Part shown: positions 14,442-19,130 of the stretch, piece by piece
How the letters are laid out: the number at the start of each line of letters is the position of its first letter
Numbering within the stretch: the first letter of the stretch is position 1
Assembly: GCA_003219115.1 (NCBI GenBank)
Contig: QHPN01000012.1
Location: 1 to 19,130, forward strand
Source of the DNA: Verrucomicrobiota bacterium
GTDB lineage: Bacteria; Verrucomicrobiota; Verrucomicrobiia; Chthoniobacterales; UBA10450
Direction: 5' to 3'
DNA: 19,130 nucleotides
The notes under the pieces: model-generated
The model's database searches: none
Told to the model about the DNA's origin: nothing
Seen by the model: the letters and a program-made list of their open reading frames with translations, nothing else
Translations under genes and position numbers: made by a program

Positions 14442-14885
14442 ATGCGCGTCAGCTCACCGATCCCGCACAAAAAAGCGCGCATCGAGATCATTCCTTTGAT
14501 CGACATCATGTTCTTTCTCCTCGCCAGCTTCATGATGGTGAGTTTGAGCCAGGTGCACATGAAGGGGATTAAAGTGAACCTGCCCACCGGCGCCTCGGGT
14601 GAGACGCAATCCAAACGCGATTACATCAGTGTCTCAGTGGATTCCGGAGGCAATCCTTACTTCGACAAGAAACCGGTCACGTACGACGAGCTGACTGCGA
14701 TATTGGCAAGAACGCACTCGGAGAACCCGGATGCGAAAGTATTCCTGCGCGGGGACCGCGACACCGTGCACGGCAATGTCATCCGCGTGCTCGATATTCT
14801 GCGGTCCGTCGGTTTCTATAAGATTGCGTTTGAAATTAAAAGCCAGGCTGCGGTCGGGGTGCCGGGCGGTAGTACTGGCCCTTAA
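14442..14885 (+). CDS. exbD: ExbD/TolR-family biopolymer transporter, copy 1
   Basis: 147 residues. A short cytoplasmic N-terminus rich in basic residues is followed by one membrane helix with the proton-binding aspartate (PLIDIMFFLLASFMM, D21) and a periplasmic domain ending VHGNVIRVLDILRSVGFYKIAFE, typical of ExbD. It is preceded by AGGA 7 nt before the ATG and followed 5 nt later by tonB. Its first ~47 residues are almost identical to the second ExbD (15535-15957), while the periplasmic domains differ strongly. Confidence 0.94.
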   Translation: MRVSSPIPHKKARIEIIPLIDIMFFLLASFMMVSLSQVHMKGIKVNLPTGASGETQSKRDYISVSVDSGGNPYFDKKPVTYDELTAILARTHSENPDAKVFLRGDRDTVHGNVIRVLDILRSVGFYKIAFEIKSQAAVGVPGGSTGP

Positions 14886-14890
14886 TTATC

Positions 14891-15523
14891 ATGGCTGGCC
14901 CACTCTTATTTAAGCCGGCTCCGAAATGGCAGGTTCTTTCCGCTTTTGGCGGCGCCCTTCTTGTCCACGGCATCGCCGTGGCGCTGGCCTTCCATAAAGA
15001 ACCGCCACCGATCGATACGTCTGACATTCCGACGGCAACGATCGAGGCGACACTGGATCAACCCCCGGCGGAAGAGCCGACTCCTCCACCGGAAGATATT
15101 CCGATTCCTGAAGTACCGCCGCCGCCGGAGATCCAACCGGAATTCCACGAAGAACAAACACCGCCGCCGGAAAAGAAAACTCAGCAAAAAGCTCAGCCGA
15201 TTAAAGCTCCGCAAGTAGCCGGGCCACCCAAGCCGCCTGGGATGATGACGGCGTCGCAGGCGAAGGCAGTGGCGATCAGCGCACCTCGCCCAGACTATCC
15301 TTACGAAGCGCGCAGCCGACACATCACCGGCAGTGGTGTGTGCGTGGTTTCGGTCGATACGGGGAGTGGAAGTGTCACGGACGCCACCATGGCCCAAAGT
15401 ATCGGCAATCCTGTTCTGGATAACTCCGCCGTCAGCGCATTCAGGCGCTGGCGATTTAAACCTGGCACGGTTTCAAAAGTTCGAATCCCGATCACCTTCA
15501 CCATGACGGGCGCCTCTTATTAG
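14891..15523 (+). CDS. tonB: TonB energy-transducing protein
   Basis: 210 residues in the usual three parts: a cytoplasmic start and membrane anchor (about 13-34, with H26 in the helix); a proline/glutamate-rich periplasmic spacer (38-117, many PPPE and PxP steps); and a TonB C-terminal domain (about 132-208: PRPDYPYEARSRHITGSGV, SIGNPVLDNSAVSAFRRWRFKPG, KVRIPITFTM). It carries energy from ExbBD to TonB-dependent outer-membrane receptors, which implies a Gram-negative envelope. No clear Shine-Dalgarno; probably translated by coupling to exbD 5 nt upstream. Confidence 0.93.
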   Translation: MAGPLLFKPAPKWQVLSAFGGALLVHGIAVALAFHKEPPPIDTSDIPTATIEATLDQPPAEEPTPPPEDIPIPEVPPPPEIQPEFHEEQTPPPEKKTQQKAQPIKAPQVAGPPKPPGMMTASQAKAVAISAPRPDYPYEARSRHITGSGVCVVSVDTGSGSVTDATMAQSIGNPVLDNSAVSAFRRWRFKPGTVSKVRIPITFTMTGASY

Positions 15524-15534
15524 CTAATCAAATC

Positions 15535-15957
15535 ATGCACGTCACGTCACCGATTCCAAAAAAGCGGGCCCGGATCGAGATCATCCCGCTCATCGACATC
15601 ATGTTCTTTCTCCTTGCGAGTTTCATGATGGTGAGCCTGAGCCAGACCCATATGAAAGGGATCAAGGTGAACCTGCCCTCACAGGGCGCGCCACCGACTA
15701 CGGTGACTAAGGATTATGTCGGGATCCGAGTCTCGCCCGGGAACGCCATCTTTTTCGATGGCCAATACGTCCAGGACGATCAGGTTTTGCCGCGGCTTTA
15801 TCAGCTGCATGCCGCCAATCCGAACATTAAGGTCTCAATCAGCGCCGAAATGATGTCTGTCCATGGGGATGTAATCTCCCTATTGGACAAGGTGCGCCTT
15901 GCTGGCATCCAGAAGGTCGGTTACCAAATCCGAGCTGCGCCCCCGACAAATCGTTAG
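15535..15957 (+). CDS. exbD: ExbD/TolR-family biopolymer transporter, copy 2
   Basis: 140 residues. Residues 4-47 are nearly identical to the first ExbD, including D21 of the membrane helix. The periplasmic domain keeps the pattern (SVHGDVISLLDKVRLAGIQKVGYQI) but has changed in most other places. It lies 11 nt after tonB, giving exbB-exbD-tonB-exbD. Either paralogous ExbD pairs share one ExbB, or they serve different receptors. Confidence 0.93.
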   Translation: MHVTSPIPKKRARIEIIPLIDIMFFLLASFMMVSLSQTHMKGIKVNLPSQGAPPTTVTKDYVGIRVSPGNAIFFDGQYVQDDQVLPRLYQLHAANPNIKVSISAEMMSVHGDVISLLDKVRLAGIQKVGYQIRAAPPTNR

Positions 15958-15965
15958 ACACGCTG

Positions 15966-16061
15966 CGTAGTAGCATCGGCATCTTGCCGATGTGTCCTGA
16001 TCGTGCTGTAGCCCCGTTTCGCTGTGGGAAACGCGCCCGCCTCGCCCAGCGAGGCGGCTAT
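15966..16061. repeat. Triple-hairpin intergenic repeat
   Basis: Three successive hairpins: CATCGGCA/TGCCGATG (15974-15981, 15985-15992), CGTTTC/GAAACG (16015-16020, 16028-16033) and CCGCCTCG/CGAGGCGG (16037-16044, 16050-16057). The block starts GTAGTAG and ends GGCTATAG, like the other GTAG...CTAC repeats. It separates exbD copy 2 from the short tonB and may cut transcription between them. Confidence 0.75.
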
Positions 16062-16131
16062 AGAGACACAAAGCAGCGTTTTTCTCGTAAGATTTCTGGC
16101 GGTCGCGTGTTTGATCTCACAAGGAAATGTG

Positions 16132-16425
16132 ATGACAAACCAAACCCTGATTTACCATCGGCCTTCGAAATGGCCGATTGCCACCGCGCTTGGCGCCGCA
16201 GTGTTAATTCACCTTTCGGCAGTAGCAATCGCGTTTCACCGGGAGCCAGCGATGACAGAACCGATGGCATCAGACTCAACAATCTTCCCGATCGAGCAAG
16301 GCATCGGTAATCCGATTTTGGATAATTCCACCCTTTCCGCCTTCCGCCGCTGGCGTTTCAGACCGGGTTCACCACCTCGAGTTCGGATCCCGACTACGTT
16401 TCTCCTGACCGGGGCGCATTATTAA
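16132..16425 (+). CDS. Shortened TonB paralogue (anchor joined to last 41 residues of the C-terminal domain)
   Basis: 97 residues from ATG 16132. This start is set by AAGGA 6 nt upstream and by alignment with TonB. Residues 1-40 align with TonB 1-38 (membrane anchor, KWP...AAVLIHLSAVAIAFHREP). Residues 57-97 align with TonB 170-210 (GIGNPILDNSTLSAFRRWRFRPG...VRIPTTFLLTGAHY). The proline spacer and first half of the C-terminal domain, about 130 residues, are replaced by 16. Without the spacer it could hardly span the periplasm. It is a decaying duplicate or a short regulatory form; the intact frame and good ribosome binding site argue against a simple dead gene. Its last 32 nt overlap rdgB on the other strand. 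Confidence 0.75.
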   Translation: MTNQTLIYHRPSKWPIATALGAAVLIHLSAVAIAFHREPAMTEPMASDSTIFPIEQGIGNPILDNSTLSAFRRWRFRPGSPPRVRIPTTFLLTGAHY

Positions 16426-16996
16426 AATGCTGCACCAGTGAGGCGGCTGCTTTGGCGCGATGGCTGATCTTGTTTTTCGTTTCCGACGTTAACTCGGCGA
16501 ATGTTTCGCAAAACCCGTTGGGCACGAAAATCGGATCGTAACCAAAGCCGTTTTCGCCACGTGGAGACTTCGTAATCGTCCCAGTTACTTCGCCGGCCAC
16601 GGTTGTTAACAGCTCGCCGTTTTTGGCCAGGGCGATAACACAGTAGAACCGCGCAGATCGATCTCGCGTGTCCTGTAATTCTTGCAAAAGTTTTTCGACA
16701 TTGCGACTATCATTCGCGTTTTCTCCAGCGTAACGCGCCGAAAAAATCCCCGGTGCGCCGCCGAACGCCTCCACTTCGAGCCCGGAATCGTCCGCAACTA
16801 CAATTTCGTTCAGAAAAATCTTCGATATCGTGACCGCTTTTAGCGCCGCGTTTTCTGCAAAGGTAGAGCCTGATTCGACGATCGCAGGGACGTCGGATTT
16901 CGACGTCAGATCCCGCACGGTAAAATTTCGACCGAGCAATTGCGCAAATTCCCGGGTCTTATGCCGATTGCGTGTAGCGAGAAGCAACTGGATCAT
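16394..16996 (-). CDS. rdgB: XTP/dITP diphosphatase (Ham1 family)
   Basis: 200 residues, normal length. It removes non-canonical purine triphosphates (dITP, XTP) as monophosphates, protecting DNA and RNA. Signatures: LLLATRNRHKTREFAQLL (4-21), ESGSTFAENAALKA (41-54), VVADDSGLEVEAFGGAPGIFSARYAG (66-91), GENGFGYDPIFVPNG (146-160) and SHRAKA (178-183). It is divergent from leuS with an 85-bp gap and convergent with the short tonB, overlapping it by 32 bp. No strong ribosome binding site before the ATG. Confidence 0.97.
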   Translation of the reverse strand: MIQLLLATRNRHKTREFAQLLGRNFTVRDLTSKSDVPAIVESGSTFAENAALKAVTISKIFLNEIVVADDSGLEVEAFGGAPGIFSARYAGENANDSRNVEKLLQELQDTRDRSARFYCVIALAKNGELLTTVAGEVTGTITKSPRGENGFGYDPIFVPNGFCETFAELTSETKNKISHRAKAAASLVQHFNNAPRSGET

Positions 16997-17000
16997 CTTT

Positions 17001-17069
17001 GACAGGATCTTGATGGACCAGGTGTCGGTCGGAGCCGAAATTAATCCTGAAAATCCTGTTAATTCTGTC
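17001..17069. repeat. rdgB-leuS intergenic repeat with three 9-nt units
   Basis: AATCCTGAA, AATCCTGTT and AATTCTGTC follow directly at 17043-17069. The last unit pairs with GACAGGAT at 17001-17008 at 7 of 8 bases, so the region has weak terminal inverted repeats. The layout of short tandem units forming the ends recalls the GxxExxY cassette ends. The leuS start is 13 nt beyond, so leuS and rdgB promoters must lie in or around it. Confidence 0.6.
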
Positions 17070-17081
17070 TAGTTATTCTGG

Positions 17082-19130
17082 ATGAGCGAGCGCCGCAAAC
17101 CCTACCCGTTCGACCGGTTTGAATCCAAATGGCAACGCCTTTGGGATGAGCGGCAGCTTTTTCACGTACCGAACCCTGGCGCGGCGGGCTTCGATCCGAC
17201 AAAGCCAAAATTTTACATCCTCGACATGTTTCCGTATCCGAGCGGCGCGGGTCTTCACGTAGGACATCCCGAAGGCTACACCGCCACCGACATCATCGCG
17301 CGCTACAAACGGATGCGCGGTTTTAACGTGCTTCATCCCATGGGTTGGGACGCTTTCGGTTTGCCAGCGGAACAGTACGCGATCAAGACCGGCCAACATC
17401 CGGCGATCACGACGCGCGAGAACGTAGCTAAATTCAAATCACAACTGAAACGGATCGGCTTTTCCTACGACTGGCAGCGGGAATTGAACACGACCGACCC
17501 GCGTTATTACAAATGGACGCAATGGATTTTCCTCCAGATTTACAATTCCTGGTTCAATCCGGAGACGAACAAAGCTGAACCGGTCTCAACTTATCGCGGA
17601 AAAGATCCGGACAGTGTGCGGCTCGCATACGTTGCCGATGTTCCTGTCAATTGGTGTCCCGAGCTGGGTACGGTCTTGGCCAATGAAGAAGTCATCGACG
17701 GCAAGAGCGAGATTGGCGGTTTCCCGGTGGTGCGCCGGCCGATGCGGCAATGGATGCTGCGCATTACCGCATATGCCGAGCGGTTGATCAACGAACTCGA
17801 AGGCTTGGATTGGCCGGAAGGAATCAAATTGCTCCAGCGAAATTGGATCGGACGCAGCGAAGGCGCGGAAATCCGGTTCAGGGTGGGGCAAGTTTCCAAC
17901 TTGCGAGTCGAAGAGGAGGGCAAGTTAGAAACTTGCCCCACAATCACGGTGTTTACCACGCGCCCCGACACCCTTTATGGCGCGACTTACATGGTGCTCG
18001 CACCGGAACATTCACTCGTCGATCTCATCGTCACGGAAGAGCAATGGCCGGCCGTGCGCGAGTATCGCGAGCGCACCGCGCGCAAGAGCGAACTGGAGCG
18101 CACCGATCTGGCGAAGGAAAAAACCGGCGTTTTCACGGGCGCGTTTGCGATCAATCCAGTCACCAACGAAAACATTCCGATCTGGATCGCTGATTATGTT
18201 CTGCTCGGTTACGGCACCGGCGCGATCATGGCCGTACCGGCGCACGACGAACGCGATCTGGACTTCGCCCGCAAATTCAATTTGCCAATTCGGCAGGTCA
18301 TTCAGCCGCCGAGTAATGAAGACCCGATAGGATTTGTTGGCGAGGGAATCGCTATCAACTCGGCAGTCATCGACGAGCTACCGAGCGCGGAAGGGAAAAA
18401 GAAAATCACAGCCTGGCTGGAACAACACGGCCTGGGAAAACGCGCGATCAATTACAAACTGCGCGACTGGCTCTTCTCGCGGCAACGTTACTGGGGCGAA
18501 CCATTCCCGATTGTGTGGGAATCCGACCTCGCCCCGGCGCGCCTTCGGCCGGACGGGCAGGACCGACATCATCGGGCACTAGACGAATCGGAATTGCCGG
18601 TAGTTCCACCAGAGTTGGAAGATTACCAACCGACCGGCACCGGCGAACCGCCGCTGGGTAAAGCGAAAGATTGGATCCGTTACTCCGATAAGGCGACGCG
18701 CGAAACCAACGTGATGCCACAATGGGCCGGCTCCTGTTGGTACTACATCAGATTTTGCGACCCGCAGAATGATGCACGCTTCGTGGGCGAAGGAGCGGAG
18801 CGCTATTGGATGGGCGGCAAGAATTCAGGGTTCAGGGTTCAGGGTTCAGAAAATTCCACTGAAACCTGTAACCCGAACCCTGAAACCTCGGCGAAGCCGG
18901 GCGGAGTCGATTTGTACGTCGGCGGGACTGAACACGCCGTGTTGCATCTGCTTTACGCACGTTTCTGGCACAAGGTCTTGTTTGATCTTGGTCACCTTTC
19001 GAAACCGGAACCGTTCCAGCGTTTGGTCAATCAGGGAATCATTTTGGGCGAGGATAATCAGAAAATGTCGAAGTCGCGCGGGAACATCGTGAACCCGGAT
19101 GAAGTGATCGACGTTTACGGCGCAGACGCG
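17082..19130 (+). CDS. leuS: Leucyl-tRNA synthetase (3' end cut by window)
   Basis: 683 codons visible with no stop. It charges tRNA-Leu and edits mischarged products. Signatures: MFPYPSGAGLHVGHPEGYTATD with HVGH at 59-62; GWDAFGLPAEQYA; the editing-domain TTRPDTLYGATYMVLAPEH (from about 291) and GTGAIMAVPAHDERD; RDWLFSRQRYWGEPFP; WYYIRF; VDLYVGGTEHAVLHLLYARFW; and KMSKSRGN at 661-668. KMSKS is about 40 residues later than in E. coli LeuRS, accounted for by two in-frame palindromic insertions at about 268-287 and 581-609. Start ATG 17082 has no evident Shine-Dalgarno. Confidence 0.97.
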   Translation, partial: MSERRKPYPFDRFESKWQRLWDERQLFHVPNPGAAGFDPTKPKFYILDMFPYPSGAGLHVGHPEGYTATDIIARYKRMRGFNVLHPMGWDAFGLPAEQYAIKTGQHPAITTRENVAKFKSQLKRIGFSYDWQRELNTTDPRYYKWTQWIFLQIYNSWFNPETNKAEPVSTYRGKDPDSVRLAYVADVPVNWCPELGTVLANEEVIDGKSEIGGFPVVRRPMRQWMLRITAYAERLINELEGLDWPEGIKLLQRNWIGRSEGAEIRFRVGQVSNLRVEEEGKLETCPTITVFTTRPDTLYGATYMVLAPEHSLVDLIVTEEQWPAVREYRERTARKSELERTDLAKEKTGVFTGAFAINPVTNENIPIWIADYVLLGYGTGAIMAVPAHDERDLDFARKFNLPIRQVIQPPSNEDPIGFVGEGIAINSAVIDELPSAEGKKKITAWLEQHGLGKRAINYKLRDWLFSRQRYWGEPFPIVWESDLAPARLRPDGQDRHHRALDESELPVVPPELEDYQPTGTGEPPLGKAKDWIRYSDKATRETNVMPQWAGSCWYYIRFCDPQNDARFVGEGAERYWMGGKNSGFRVQGSENSTETCNPNPETSAKPGGVDLYVGGTEHAVLHLLYARFWHKVLFDLGHLSKPEPFQRLVNQGIILGEDNQKMSKSRGNIVNPDEVIDVYGADA
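17883..17941. repeat. In-frame palindromic repeat inside leuS, first
   Basis: Outer arms GTGGGGCAAGTTT (17883-17895) and AAACTTGCCCCAC (17929-17941) are perfect over 13 bp. Inner arms AACTTGC/GCAAGTT (17898-17904, 17920-17926) also pair. In the leuS frame it reads VGQVSNLRVEE...GKLETCPT, absent from ordinary LeuRS between GRSEGAEI and ITVFTTRPDT at the entry to the editing domain. Confidence 0.9.
18824..18887. repeat. In-frame palindromic repeat inside leuS, second
   Basis: The left half is three TTCAGGG units plus TTCAG (18824-18849). The right half (18859-18887) is an imperfect complement containing ACCCGAACCCTGAAACC. It is translated as NSGFRVQGSENSTETCNPN and a few more residues, inserted between ERYWMGG and GVDLYVGGTEHAV, which are nearly contiguous in usual bacterial LeuRS. 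Confidence 0.88.

Noticed and set aside
16024..16131. Upstream extension of the short TonB frame
   Set aside because: It would translate part of a hairpin repeat and has no ribosome binding site; ATG 16132 has AAGGA and aligns with the TonB start.
17591..17971. Minus-strand 126-residue open frame including a GQVSNL...LETCPT peptide
   Set aside because: It is antisense to leuS; the peptide match arises because the inserted repeat is palindromic.
18824..18887. CRISPR or telomere-like array
   Set aside because: The TTCAGGG units are only three, contiguous without spacers, and are followed by their own complement, so this is a palindromic repeat.

Overview
The window looks like a chromosomal segment of a soil-type Verrucomicrobiota bacterium, perhaps Chthoniobacterales. 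That assignment is inference. It rests on moderately high G+C, an ArsR-methyltransferase gene divergent from metK/ahcY, a GxxExxY gene inside inverted repeats, and a high density of short palindromic repeats, some of them read in frame inside a housekeeping gene. No tRNA, rRNA, CRISPR array, transposase or phage gene was seen.

Layout. (1) 1-1446, minus: an exported type I phosphodiesterase/nucleotide pyrophosphatase, with its 3' end outside the window. (2) 1732-3136, plus: adjacent CYTH (triphosphatase-like) and CHAD genes, a pair linked to polyphosphate biology. (3) 3444-6511, minus: a SAM-cycle operon of metK, a GxxExxY gene and ahcY. A gene for an ArsR-type HTH fused to a SAM-dependent methyltransferase domain faces away from it (6658-7590), and an AT-rich dyad lies between the two. 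(4) 7718-13201, plus: a DUF4139 protein, a membrane-anchored TolB-like/TPR protein, a phosphodiester glycosidase-like protein and a fumarylacetoacetate hydrolase family enzyme. (5) 13383-16425, plus: a TonB energy-transduction cluster exbB-exbD-tonB-exbD-tonB', produced by tandem duplication of exbD-tonB, with a strongly shortened second TonB. (6) 16394-16996, minus: rdgB, whose 3' end overlaps tonB'. (7) 17082-19130, plus: leuS, running off the window end and carrying two in-frame palindromic repeat insertions.

How the genes work together. MetK makes SAM and AhcY removes SAH, the product of methyl transfer. The ArsR-methyltransferase protein is well placed to sense SAM or SAH and control both. 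The Exb/TonB proteins would energise outer-membrane receptors that lie elsewhere.

The most unusual content is the repeats. A 437-bp unit bounded by 29-bp inverted repeats (28/29 matching) carries the GxxExxY gene and sits exactly between the metK stop and the ahcY start. The downstream repeat encodes the end of the GxxExxY protein, and its stop codon overlaps the ahcY start codon. At least four other palindrome families fill the gene borders, and two have entered the leuS reading frame without breaking it.
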